A stretch of DNA of 64,000 nucleotides from Thunnus maccoyii (Eukaryota; Chordata; Actinopteri; Scombriformes; Scombridae). Below, in pieces: positions 12,301-29,585 of this stretch. The notes below the pieces were generated by a model. It was not told the origin of the DNA. It worked only from the letters and a program-made list of their open reading frames with translations, and made no database searches. The stretch covers positions 20,786,505 through 20,850,504 of the forward strand of contig NC_056535.1 in the NCBI RefSeq assembly GCF_910596095.1, given 5' to 3'. The translations under genes and the position numbers were made by a program. The first letter of the stretch is position 1, and each line of letters opens with the position of its first letter.

Positions 12301-15300
12301 CTTACATTACATGTTTGACTGTGAGCATATGAGGCTGTTGTCTTTGTCTCTGAGTGGTCATCAGTTTTGAACAACACTAACCCATCCTTCCTTTATAATC
12401 ATGCCGTCCTCACTAAGCAGCAAAGGTCAGCATTGTAATAACACAAGACCTATGCTTATATCTGTTAATGTCATTTTCTCAGAAAACAGAATCATACTCT
12501 GGATATCTTGTATGAATATGAATATATATATGAATATCTACATGCAAAGATCTTTAGATTTAATTAGTAATCAGTGACATGTTAAATTTTATAATTCCTA
12601 CTTGTGATTTAATTCTGAAGAGCACTGCTAGAGCTACATAATTATCTCTGTGAGAGAAATAAGAATATATATATACAGTAACAGTCAAAAGTTTGCACAC
12701 ACTTTCCCATTCTTGAGAAAGTGTGTCCAAACTCTTGACTTTTCATAAATCTTGCCTAAGGCTGCCAGTCCTGGGGCTGTATTCATAAAGGCTTCCTTGT
12801 ACAAAGAGTTGCTTCTAGTGACGAAATTCTACGAAAATTCTTAGAATTAAGATGTTAAGAATATCCCCTCACAGTTAAGACTAGATCCTGGTAAAGATAA
12901 AAGTTATTCACGAAGCATCTTAATCCTTAAGAGAGCTCCTATGGCGAAAAACTGTTAGGAGTAGAGAGGAGGACTTTTATGAGGCTTAAGAGTTTCTTAA
13001 ACAGAGGAGAAAATGGCAGAAAGACAAAGAGGAAGGAGAAATATTCTCCAAACACTGAGTGACAATGAATTAAGGAAGCGCTACAGATTAGATTGTGCAT
13101 TGATAATGTTTGTGGGTGATCTCATTAGAGATGTGCTCACATCTCCTTTCCAACACAATAACGCTAGAACACTGGAAATGAAAGTGATCACATCACTAAG
13201 ATATTTGGCAATTGGATAAATTTGGAATTTGCTGGCAGCTGGAAAAAAAAGACATACATGCTAACCAACACTGCTACTTATATACACTAGCCAGCAATCA
13301 CAGAAACTGATGAAAGCTGAGCCATTTCCCCCCGTTAATATCAAATAGATTAAGTACTAAAATGACCTGCATGGTAAATAAACATGAGCAAATAGATATA
13401 ATAACTATCAGCATGTGAATAGGTGCGCAAGTAGGCTGTTAAGGTCCTGTTCCTTCCTTGCTCAGAGTTGCCCTGAGAATTTTTCTAAATCACTCCTCCT
13501 CTTTTAGGCTAAGTTAGGAGCTCTCTGAGAGTTTTCTCAGAATGTTTGTGAATACGGCTCCTGGTTTCCCACGTCACACTATTTATGTGAAATAAGTTCT
13601 CTTTGTGTTTGTGGGGAATTTTCAAGTACAATTATGTACAGAGGGAGATTATCACTCAAGTTTAAGAGATTTTTTGGGGCCTGTGACACAAACACTGACA
13701 GAGATTGAGTAATAAATGTGACATTGTCTATGAAGAGACTACACTGATGGATGCATTGCTGCTGACGTAAAACAGAGTCTGCTGAATGAACCTGATGCAT
13801 AGACCGGCCCACTGTGCTTTGAGAAACTGATTTTTTTGCTTCTATTCCATTTAATCCCTCACTTTTCAGTTTGATGTTACAAAGTTCACCAATAAACAAT
13901 TAAAAGTTGAGGAGGGGCGGTAAAGAAAATAGAAGAAGTTAACAGTGGAATGTAGAAATAATTACTTTACGTGAGTGAGTTATTAGTAACCTCGAGTATC
14001 TATTATATCTTAATTCTTGTGAGATGTTTTTTATGTTCATTTGATGTCTTACCACTGGCCTCTGTCCTGCTGTTACATTTGCTGAGATGCCCAAAGCATT
14101 GGAAATGTCCTCTAAAGGAACGTGGTCTCCTGGTGAATCCTGGATGAAGTGCATTAGGACCTTTTCTCCACCTTTGCAGTACAAAAGAAAATTACAAGGT
14201 ATCATCAATTAACCTGCTTGACAAATTTAAAGATGATTTCCATTAACATCAAAGATTGCAGTGAATTTGCTTTGGTGAGTTCATGATTCTACTGACAAAA
14301 ACTATAACAATAAAAAACAAAAACAGAGTTCAATATGTAACAGCGAGTACATAGCCTGTTGTGGTTGATAAAAAAAGACCATAAAAATATATATCCTAAT
14401 ATATAGGATACAGGAGAAAATACAATAAAACGCTAGAATTAGCTAATGGTGCAAAAGTTTCAGTCCTGCAAAAATACACAGTCCTATCTGGTTTTACTTC
14501 AAAGCTTCTAGGTAATAGACTTAAGTATTAAGAATCCAAATTGCTTCCTACAATACTCAGATTTAGATCTTAATTGACAAAACCTCAAAGAGGAGGAATG
14601 CTGGTGAGAAAAACCCAAACAAGGATTTTTGGTGGAGCCAAAACGTTGAAATTAAGGAGACAGACCGGACAGGGTGACTTGTACTTCCTCCAGCTGATTA
14701 TTTTCTTTAAGAACAAGCTGCTCATACCGCGCCATAATAGAGAGAACTAGCAACAAATAGAGAGACTACTAAGACTCTGGCTTTTTTTGCGCTTGTCTTC
14801 AGAGCACCACATTTGAAAAACTTAAACAAGAAAGTTTCACTGCCTCATTAACCACTTAATTAAAAAATTACCTGTAATTTTCCTTTTCCTCTCTCTAAAG
14901 TCCTTTAACTTCTTATAATGTAATATTCATTGTTTGTATACAATAAACGAATAATGTGGAGAGAGGCAGTGACCCCATGGAGCACCAACACTAAGATAAG
15001 ATCCTACTGTGAACTTCCAGCCACACTACCATGATATGATGCAGCATTGCCCTCTAGAGGAGAAACTGCAAAAATGCCATTTTAACTGTTTATTTACCTG
15101 CATTCAAATGAATGGACAACCCCTTATCAATGCCATGCCACAAGGTCATTTACAAATCTCCTGTTTCATTCAGTCTTCTGAACTATCATTGTTCTTTTTC
15201 ATCCACTTCTATCACAAGACATTTCACAAGACAGACCCTTACTAATAGCCCCCTCCGGTGCACCTCAACCTTTACTGTACCTTTGGCTACGATGAGCATG

Positions 15301-17553
15301 CCTCCACTCTGGAGCAGATCTCCTGAGAAGTTTCCCTGGATGCCTTCAGCATTGGCCTGAAAACAGCAGAGACAACAGGCAGTCAAAGGTCAGTCTGTCA
15401 GTCTGTGTATGTGCAACTTTACGCCCTGCTCCAGTGACCATGAAACGTATGAAGTAATCATATAACCATGAAGATATCTACCTTTGCGGCTACATCTCGT
15501 ACTTTCTTCCCCAACGCAGCAGGAACAACACTTAAGGCTGAGTACCTGAGGAGGAAAAAAACAACGTCTCTCAATTACACAAAGCAGTTAGTCTTTTGCA
15601 AAGTAGAGAAAATTAGCATGACTGGTCAAAACCTAATTCGTCACTTTGGTATTAGGCTCATCAATAAGAGTTAGACTGATTATCTTTCACAAATGAAGGC
15701 AATTCATATCAAGATCAAAGCAAAGCATCATTCTTAAAACAGTTTCTCTATTATATGCAGTGAACGTGGATTTACTTTACTCACCTTTTGAAGCCCAGAT
15801 CCTTGTAGCTTTTCTTTTGTTCGTCAACATAAATGGCTAAAAGAGAAGATGATCAATGATTATTTACAGACCTACAACAGTATTTGGCTGTTAAGACTAA
15901 TGACCTCAATAGCATTTCTGAATCCTTGTGACACGCCAAGTCTAGTTGTGCAAAGCTGACAATGCAGCTGTTATGTTATGTTATTACGAGGCTTGTTACA
16001 GCAGTGAAGAAGATTTATGTTTAAATTGTAGCTGCAAACATCCCAGTTCAGAAAAGAACACTGATCTATTTATTACAAATATCTCAGAAAACAAATTGAT
16101 TCTCATATTTTCATTTCTGGACAGAACCACATTCATAGGTGGTTAAAAATCTGACAAATATTTGAATTGTGACCAGGCAACCACCATCTGAACTGGAGTT
16201 TCAGACCCTAAATAACTGTTTTTTTCTCTGTTTGTTTTCTGTTATGACCTGTGGCTATTTCGGAGGCGCTTCCATTTAAACAAAACCAGGAAGTGACAGT
16301 TTGTCATCGATCAGCTTTTAACCATCATTTCAGTCAAAGAATTGTTTTATAAAATAACTGACTGTATTAAAGAGTCTTAGTGTTTATTTATGCAACTAAC
16401 TCATTTATTAGTGGACAGTGTGACAGGATGTGTTTCAATAATTATAAAAGATCAACATATTTTTCATTTTATTAAGACTGAACCAGAAGACAAATTCAAT
16501 TATTTGTATAAGATGAGTAAATACTGCTTACATCTAGGGCTGCAAATAACAATTATTTTCATTTTTGATTAATCTGCTGATTATTTTCTTGATTAGTCGA
16601 TTAATCTTTTAGATTATGAAATGTTAGAAAATAGTAACACAGTTTATCAGAGGCCATGATGATGTCTTCAGTTTGCTTGTTTTGTCTGACTAACAGTCTA
16701 AAATGTTCAGATATTCAATTAACTGTCACATATGACAAGGAAATACAGCAAATCTTCACATTTAAGCTGGAACTATCATATGTTTGGCATTTTTGCTTGA
16801 AAAATGACTGAATCGATTAATCAATTATCAAAATGATTTAATTTTCTGACGATCGACTAATCGATTAATCGACTAATCGCTCTACTTACGTCCTTTAAAA
16901 AACCCTGCTTCTTGGAACTCCTTCAGCCCGACTTCTTCTGGTCCAACTCCCACCAACGTTACACCGCTTGCTTTCAGGTCTGGCTCTAGTTTGCTGACCT
17001 CTGATGCCATCCACCGACACACCTGACAGCCAAACCGGCGCAGGAAGAACAAGACCACCGGCTGATCCTGCCATAAAGACTGGAGCTCTATACTCTGAAA
17101 CACAGTCAGGTTAAAAAACAAACAAACATGAAACCACAAAAGAACTGGTTTCACACAGGCTACATGTGGGAAATGGTGTAGGATGTACTCATTTTATCTG
17201 TCACAGGTTCAAACTGTGTAATATCATGATTTATATTCACATGTATTCCCTTCAGATCATCATTATGTCACCCTGGAGGTCCCATTACTTCACTGCTGTG
17301 AGGTAATGGCAGGTTTATTACAGCAGGTCTCAGCAGGGCACACAGGCCTCTAATGGGAAACCAGGTGAGCCTAACAGCGCTACTTTAAGTTGAAAGCAGG
17401 CATCTTTAAGTACAAACAGTAATAATCTGACAGAGGACAGAGAGAAACATTTCCTACAAACTGAAACAGTCGCTCGGCTCCATTACTTACCTCTCCGGTG
17501 TCAGAGCTCCTCAACAAGTTCTTCCCAACTCGAGCAAGGTCGACGTTTGGCAT
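9368..17553 (-). CDS. prxl2b: Prostamide/prostaglandin F synthase (peroxiredoxin-like 2B)
   Basis: Cytosolic thioredoxin-fold enzyme known to reduce prostaglandin H2 and prostamide H2 to the F2-alpha products. Exons in transcription order: 17491-17553, 16890-17094, 15785-15836, 15482-15545, 15281-15356, 14053-14171 and 9368-9394. They total 606 nt, 201 aa plus TGA; human is about 198 aa. The start [10 protein letters not shown] matches the family N-terminus. The redox pair is GCQVC (Cys44, Cys47), followed by RW as in orthologs. Conserved [20 protein letters not shown] and [12 protein letters not shown] blocks are present. The last exon codes only CNDDVCTR and stop and lies 4.66 kb from exon 6; reading on past exon 6 instead would add about 40 unrelated residues. 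A hAT MITE abuts the exon 2 donor, and a Harbinger relic sits in the last intron. The terminal exon is the least certain join. Confidence 0.92.
12683..12740. mobile_element. Short palindromic Tc1/mariner-like MITE remnant
   Basis: A 24-base arm at 12683-12706 pairs with 12717-12740 around a 10-base loop, with only a few mismatches. The AGTCAAAAGTTTG arm and the TA-rich left flank resemble a widespread fish mariner-type fold-back element. It sits in the last intron of prxl2b, 33 bases from the Harbinger relic. Confidence 0.55.
12774..13560 (+). mobile_element. Truncated PIF/Harbinger DNA transposon
   Basis: Terminal inverted repeats share CTGTATTCA / CCGTATTCA cores, and the element is flanked by CTG at 12771-12773 and 13561-13563, a plausible 3-bp target duplication. 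Inside, an open frame at 13013-13219 encodes 68 residues like the N-terminus of HARBI1-type transposases ([13 protein letters not shown], then [10 protein letters not shown] and a TSLRYLAIG block). The catalytic DDE part is absent, so the element is non-autonomous. It lies in prxl2b intron 6, opposite in strand to the gene. Confidence 0.75.
16535..16884. mobile_element. hAT-type MITE next to a prxl2b splice donor
   Basis: A 350-bp element rich in ATTAATCGATTA motifs at both ends, starting TAGGGCTGCAA and ending in the reverse of TAGAGCGATTAG, as in a common teleost hAT MITE. It is flanked by 8-bp duplications CTTACATC (16527-16534) and CTTACGTC (16885-16892) with one mismatch, as expected for hAT. 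The right duplication overlaps the end of prxl2b exon 2 and its donor. There is no coding capacity. Confidence 0.8.
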
Positions 17554-17780
17554 GTTGGCGACTTTTATTCAACGAAATCTGAGGAGTTTGTCCGGTTTCT
17601 GATCTTGTAGTAACGACGTTTGAAGCAACGCCCGCACAACAGTTGCAAAACAACTGCATCCTGACACGCCCCCCTGAACACTGGCGTCCAATCAGACTCT
17701 GTTGGCGCTGGAAAGTCAGCCAATCACAGAGCGCGGTGTGGTCAGCGGAGGCGGGGCATATTAAGAGCAACTTGCAGCAC
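17554..17780 (-). promoter_or_regulatory. Probable prxl2b promoter with two CCAAT motifs
   Basis: GC-richer sequence directly upstream of the prxl2b start. CCAAT motifs read on the plus strand at 17688-17692 and 17720-17724, 32 bases apart. Motif presence is direct; promoter function is inferred from position. Confidence 0.4.
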
Positions 17781-20480
17781 GTGCACCTCACCAGTACAAT
17801 CAACCCAAGTTGTAATTTTTCTCTATAGAGCAGTTATCCTGTCTATTTGAGCTAATCGTTTTCTTTAATACACTCCACATGAAACATTTGCTCACCAGGT
17901 TTAACATGAACTCGAGTGGTGACTGAATATTTGAAAATATTTTTTATGCAGGTTGTGTAAGATATAGGTGAGCTCAAAGGTGAGAAGATTTATTGCAGTG
18001 TTTGCTCACTTTCCTGGCTTAGATTTGTGTTAAATAGCTGTTAGAGTTAAATGCTCCTTTGTGGAAACCATTGATTGAAAGTAACTAATCAGGCTACATT
18101 TACTCAACTAGCCCACTTCATACTTCTACTCCACTTCACTTCAGAGGGAACTATTATACTTTGTAATACACTACATTTATCTGACAGCTATATTTTATAT
18201 ACAAAACATATGATCAGCCTCTATAATGTGATCCATTGTTTTATATTAAACTACCCGTTAGTATTGTTAAAATAGCTCCACCAACTACAACAGTAAGATG
18301 CTATTTATTTAGTAATAATAATTCAATAATATAATATATAATGATTGTTTTCATTCTCAGGGGGCCTTTTTTGCATAACAAGTGCTTTTTACGTTTGCTA
18401 TTTTAAGTATATTTTGCTGATAATACGGCTGTACTGTCACATTTTTGAATGCAGAACTGTTACATGTAAAATTATTTCTTTTTGCAATAATATTTTTACA
18501 TTGTTGTATGGCTGCTTATGTTAAGGATCTGAATTCTTTTTCCACCATGACACCATACATATAGTCAGAAGCATCTCTGGCCCTGTCCACTTTTGGTCAC
18601 GTGCTTTTTTAAGGCCTCTAGAATTCAAATTAAGGGAAATCTTGACACTACAACATACGTTTATATATCAAATAACAGCGTGCCTCCAGCTTTTCAAACT
18701 GTTTTGGAAAAGCCCCCTCCTGTTTCAACATGTAAAAAGAAATGTTTTTTAAGTTCTGTGTGGATGAACTAGTAGTTGGTTTGTGTAAGTGTGGTTATTA
18801 GGTGCTGGGTAACCTCTGGTCAGACTGAGGTTAGGGGGATAGTGGCAGATAAGGTGGAAGGGAGAAGGGAAGGAGGATTTACTTTACTGTATTTTTTTGT
18901 TTCCTAACTGGTTCAGGAAAGGAACAACTCTTAATACATATATGTATCCATGTACATGACTGCACCTGTGTGTGTTTTCACCCTCTATTTTAAATACATT
19001 AAACATTTTCAGCACTCAAAACAGAAATAATTTCATAAAAATGTGGTCACAAAAACATCATCCTCGTGGTTCAACGACTATGAATTGAATATATCTGTCC
19101 CAAGAGGTTGTTTCTGCCTCTCATATCAGAACCTGCAGGCCAGATTATTTTACTACAAGCCAATTAGCCTGCTATCAGAGGCAGCTCTAAAACCTGTAGG
19201 GACCAGTGTGTCAGTACTAATTTATCCTAATATACAGCAATTTATACTATGATATGAATTCTTCTGAACCTTTTGATGTAATTAGGCTGTTTAATAGGAT
19301 AGAAAATTAATGTCAACTTCAATAGAATATTTTACACACACATTAAATACACTAGTGGAACAAGTAACCTAAACACTATGAATGTAGAATGTAGAGTCCT
19401 ACATTCAGTACACATCACCATCTCCTTATAGATCATAAGTTTCATCTATTTTATTATTATATAATATATTATTCCTTTATTTTACAGTTCAAGTTACAAT
19501 GTATATACTGTAAATAAATCCTAAATTTCAATAATTCTTGCATGACTTGTACTTTGTGTGGTTATAGCTTTGATTTGCACTAGTTACCTATAATTTTACA
19601 TGCATAATACAAATAAATACAAATAATAGATAGCATTTTTTAAATTTCATAACATATTTTTTTGTGTATTGTTGAACATCGTGAACATACAGACATTCAG
19701 TAGTTAAATAGAAATGTGCATCCTTGTTCAATTCAAAATAGAATTGTTCAAAATGTAATTATATGTCAAGTAAATAAAATATAAGAAATATGTAAAATAA
19801 ATAACCACTTATTATGAGATCCTTACATCATAAACAAATAATATCCAATAATAAGTAAAGAATAACAATGAAGGACAATATGAGTTAATCAGGGGACTCT
19901 TCATAGTACATCAATGTAGGCACATTTTTCTTAAACACAAGTCTTTAAGTGTTTTTTTCAATCTTTATTGAGAAAACATAAAAAATATACAATCAGTGCA
20001 GACATGTGTTCAAGATAAAGATACAAGAATATCAATTTAAATAAATAAATAAAAAATACTAACCTTAATTTAAAAAGAAACAGAATTGGGATAAATACAC
20101 TTCATTAATATAAAATTATGATTGAAAAAACATATGTTACTCTTCTTCAGAGTTCATTGTACAGTTTGACAGTTTTATTACTTTTTTAGTGTTTGTAAGT
20201 TTGAGAGTCTTAATATATTCTTTAAATTCACATAAAAATCCAGTGAAATTGTTATTTTGCATTTATGTATGTGAAATTTACCATATAGAGTCAATAAGTT
20301 TACAATGAATTCAGTGTTATATTTATCATGTTCAAAATGTGTAGCCTAATGACATTTTTACACTCAATTTTAATATTATAATTCGTTTTGCTCAACATAT
20401 AATCTTCCATTCGAGTCCAAAAAATAACTGAATGTATAAAAGATTCTGGTTCATCATTGTTAAAATTACATTTGGTTTCA
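17781..20480. other. AT-rich intergenic DNA between divergent prxl2b and slc45a1
   Basis: No exon is recognisable. It contains one copy of an interspersed repeat (18078-18550). The rest is AT-rich with short open frames that match no family. Confidence 0.5.
18078..18550 (+). repeat. Interspersed teleost repeat, copy 1 of 2
   Basis: Contains blocks in the order: CTCCACTTCACTTCAG, CTACATTTATCTGACAGCT, AAATAGCTCCACC, GCATAA, TTTTGCTGATAATAC, TTTTGAATGCAG and TTCCACCATGAC. The same order and orientation recur, more diverged, at 48600-49095. I recognise the pattern as a dispersed non-coding teleost repeat but cannot name the family. Confidence 0.6.
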
Positions 20481-20499
20481 ACATCTAAAAACAAAACAA

Positions 20500-20765
20500 A
20501 GCGGTGCTGATGCTGCAGGGAGGGGCGTGACGTCACGGGAGAGACCGGGAGGAGGAGGAGGCGAAGGGGGAGAAGAGAAGAGGGGGAAGGAGAAGGGACG
20601 GAGGAGAGAGCGGGGGGATGACTGCGTTAAAGGAAACGAAACAAACAAACAAAAAAAACAACAATCATGACTCCTGTAATCCATCCTACGGTTTTTATAA
20701 ATCATAATGGCTGCTCTGTTTACCTACACAGTGCGCCGCAATAAATGACGAGCCACCCCGATAAG
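20500..20765 (+). promoter_or_regulatory. Probable slc45a1 promoter and 5' non-coding exon
   Basis: A GC- and purine-rich island in an AT-rich setting, with a perfect palindromic cAMP response element TGACGTCA at 20528-20535. A plausible donor (AAG then GTAATT) at 20765/20766 could end a non-coding first exon spliced to the acceptor just before 21421. Function is inference from position and composition. Confidence 0.4.
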
Positions 20766-21432
20766 GTAATTATCATCTTTGACGTTTCAATCTGCACGCC
20801 TTCCTCATCTTCTGACTCATTTAAGTCGACTGTGCGGTCTTCACCTTTAGTACCAAATGTCAAGTCGAGGATAATATCGATGATTATTTGCCAAATGGAA
20901 TAAAAAAAGCAATCGATCGGCTGCGTGGCAACATAAAGGATCTGTTTCGGTCAATTATTTCATTTGAATTTGAGCGATAATGATGCGTTATCCTTGTCAT
21001 TGTCTTGAAAGCCATCATTGTAACTCCCAGCAGGCTCCGCTGTGTCCGATTTGAGCTTCCTCCATGAAAAATTAAAATGGAAACAGGCTTCATGAGAGCG
21101 GTGCCGCATACTACACTGCTGTATTCAGCCACGCCGAGCACATGGGCTTTGCGCACAACACTAACATGCGCATTGGTTGCAGTGCGTCGTGCTCATCATT
21201 TCTGTGCCATCGTTGCTGTCTGTTGGTCACTGCAGTGTCCTCTTGGTAGCACTACATGAACAGCACTAAGTTACTCACATGACTGTTATGCTTGTATGCT
21301 AAAAACTGTGATGATCTTGAATGACCTCTAATGTTAAAAAAATCAATCCAAGACAAGTTTAAATCATAACTGACTTCTTTTTTAAAAAAAATCACCTTTT
21401 CATATGCTGCAGAGTAAACTGGCTTGAGAGAG

Positions 21433-26524
<5,092 letters not shown>

Positions 26525-26845
26525 AAAAGCCTCTTAATTTACTTTTACCTCACACACTCAAACGGCACACGCGCCCACGCTATCGCTTAGTGTCTGAGTG
26601 TGTTGACCTTCACCGCACTGATAGGACAAACACACTGTACATCCTGCCGCACACTGTACAGCACAGTTCCATATATTATTTCACAGCAATCAGCACTGCT
26701 CTTCTCAGAGCTAGACAGACAGACAGACAGACATTGGCCACTGCTCTAATATGTGTACATGTGTTCATACAGTGTGTGTGCCCATGCATTTTTTCCCAAC
26801 TTTTGCAAGTGAATGTGTGACCTTTTTGAATGCAGTGTGGGACAC

Positions 26846-26890
26846 TGTGTGTGTGTGTGTGTGTGAGTGTGTGTGTGAGTGTGAGTGTGA
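26846..26890. repeat. GT microsatellite, interrupted
   Basis: GT dinucleotides broken by GA steps, in the slc45a1 3' flank. Confidence 0.9.
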
Positions 26891-28785
26891 CTGTGAATGA
26901 CCTCTGAGTTTAAATAAGGCTAAACCGTTCTTGTGTCTGATTCTTTGCTGTAAAATCTTGCATCATCTTTTCTTGCTTGTTGGTGTTTAGGATAGAAATG
27001 TTAATCACTACGTACATGCTAACCACAGCTTTCCCTTCTTTTTTCTTCCTTTTATCAGTTGCCTAACGTCTGCATGAGCTGCAATGTAATCTCTCAAAGC
27101 CTTGTGTTAATGTTTTGTTTTGGTCATACGGCCAAGGAAATGTCTACCTGCCTGTTTCTCTGAGTTAGCATAGCAGCATCACACCTTTAGGCAGGATTTT
27201 CTGACTAAATGAATGTGCTGCCAGGGACCATTCACACACAATTTTAATGTACCCATTAATTCAAGAGCTCAGCATAATTTAGCAAACAACATACTTGATA
27301 TTTATGTGAGTCTGAGCGATGCGCATAATCACAGTTACAGTCTTGAAGGGCTTCACATTGTCCACATTTTTAACAGCAAATAAACTTTCCACACAATCCG
27401 CTCATCACTACACTTAAATTCAAAGTTTGGTGCTGGGTGACTCTTAATCAAGTCCCAAGTATGAGTACAATGCCAATTAAGTACTTAATCAGCATAGAGC
27501 CATGACTAATAGGATGACACACACACACGCGCACACAAACCTTCAAAAACACAGAGAAATGTGTGCTGGTGGCTAATTCTGTCTGGGCCCTCACTAAGCC
27601 ATGGACAGCCCTGTGAGCTGTCACCCTACTCCTGGCCATGCCATTGTAATAATGACAGTGATTCTTGTCATTATCAGGAAGAGGAGAAGTTGAAACTGGC
27701 GTGTGAATCAGCATTCAGTCGGAAACCGAAAAAAACAGAAGAAGAGCAAACAGAGAGAAGACTCATGTGAACTTTGGGTAACCCTGAAGGTGGACAACAT
27801 TGAACTGAATTGAACTGTGGGGTTTCGCTGAGCCAGCAGCAAGAGCTTATTGTCATCAGTAGGGTGCATGCTTAAGATAGTAGGCTTCTGCTCCACCATG
27901 CTCAGTGTAGTGTGATGCCCTTTTAATTGAGTTAGTTCGCCAAGTTCCCGAGGGAAGAATCAAACATCATTCCTTCATCCATCCTAAAAAGCCATCTTCA
28001 TTAGCAAAAATGGTACATATAATTGATTTTTTTTTACCTCTGTCGTGCCATGGCAAACAGTAACAGTTGTCTGATCAGCCTCAACACAAGCGCGACGCTT
28101 GACTTCAGGGCTTCAACAGCAGGTTGAACTTTAGTATAAAACCTGTTTTAAGCCTTTCATTGTGACTGTTTCATTGACTGACTCACACAGTGAACACCCC
28201 AACATTACGGTGCCAGTCATAATCGCTGCCTCAGCAGAATGTCAATATTTGCCTACTATTAAGCCTCCTGAACTGGATGCACGCCATGCTCATGTTTCTG
28301 AGGAAACAGTTACTGTGTGGATCATGCTGTTGCAGCTTGCTTGAAAAAAAAAAACAAAACACATTGAGGTTTTGTGTTATAATGGTACCACCTATTGCTC
28401 AATATTAGCAGTGTTACTGTAAACGCTACTTCTCTTCAGGATTCAGTTAAAACTAAAATTATAATTTTGCCATTTTGGAGTCCCGTGTCAATTCTTGTTA
28501 TAATTTTACCACTTTACAGCCACCACCCTGGTTGACTTGCACAATAATGACCTGCAATTTCTAACTACACCTCATGGGGGAGCCAGGACACATAAGAAAG
28601 CAAACACATTAATTCTGTGCACCGTTTTCCATTATTCCTGTTCCTTCCTGCATCTTAGCCAGCCATTTTCCATGTTCAGAAAAATTGGGTCAAGTGACAT
28701 CTACTTACAGTCATGGATTTCAGAAACACTTATGAGCTTGAGACAAGTAAAATGCACACAAAACAGATCTTAAGTAAAAAGACAA

Positions 28786-28791
28786 TTTATT
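28786..28791 (-). terminator. Candidate poly(A) signal of the prothymosin-like gene
   Basis: Perfect minus-strand AATAAA about 800 nt past the TAG at 29586-29588. Usage is not proven. Confidence 0.4.
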
Positions 28792-29585
28792 TGTTAATCA
28801 GAATATACAAAGCAGTGGCTGAAGTAACCAAATGTCATTCTGGTTCTGAAAAAGGCAGTCTTGGACACAAAACTGGGCTACCCAGCCATAACATAAAACT
28901 CATTGAAAACGTAAGAAAAACAAAGTATAAATGGTACAAACTTGCGTGGAATGCATACAGAACAAATGACCAAAGCTTTAAGATTTAAGAGGGGTTAATT
29001 AACATTGCAAAATCCTGCCTCCATCAAACAGCGTCAAGCGATCTTGTGGAGGCGCAAGACAGAGCCCCTTTATTCATTTGCACCATCTGTTATGTTAACA
29101 GGGCAGCCAAGCCAAGGATTAACTAGCAGCTCAACACAAAAGATTATGCCTCAACTAATAATGCTAACAACTGTCCATTAGCCCCTGCTTAAAACTTATC
29201 TTTGGTCCTTTAAGTGAATCTGAGAGGTCAACATGAGCCTTGGAGGTGAGCAGCTGCCTGTATGTATGAATCATCTGGTCAGCACTGACATAATAGAGAT
29301 TGTGCTTCTAACATACTGATATAAAACCTCAAGAAATGAAAAAACTGATCTCATAGTGTGGCCCGATTTGTACAAGTAGAAAAAAAGCTCATTTTAAAGA
29401 CCAATAAATAACATTTCGTAAAAAAAGGAGGCAGGGCCACTATGTTTCAGGACTCCAGTGCAATGTGATAACATGGGAGCAAACAAAAAGAAATATCTTT
29501 CAAAGATACAGAAAGCACAAGCTCTACAACACGATGTTGACCAGGCTGGTAGGACAGTGCTGCAAACAAGTAGCAGGGCAGAGAT

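Larger units (their letters stand above)
26525..29585. other. slc45a1 3' UTR and intergenic region to the prothymosin-like gene
   Basis: Contains (AGAC)n at 26712-26732, an interrupted GT repeat at 26846-26890, an AATAAA at 27379-27384 that could end slc45a1, and a CA run near 27518. The right part is the 3' UTR of the minus-strand prothymosin-like gene, with a minus-strand AATAAA at 28786-28791. No further gene is recognised. Confidence 0.5.

Noticed and set aside
13939-14053. Read-through of prxl2b exon 6 as the protein C-terminus
   Set aside because: The added residues match no ortholog, a good GTAAGA donor is present, and the expected Cys-containing C-terminus is found at 9368-9394.
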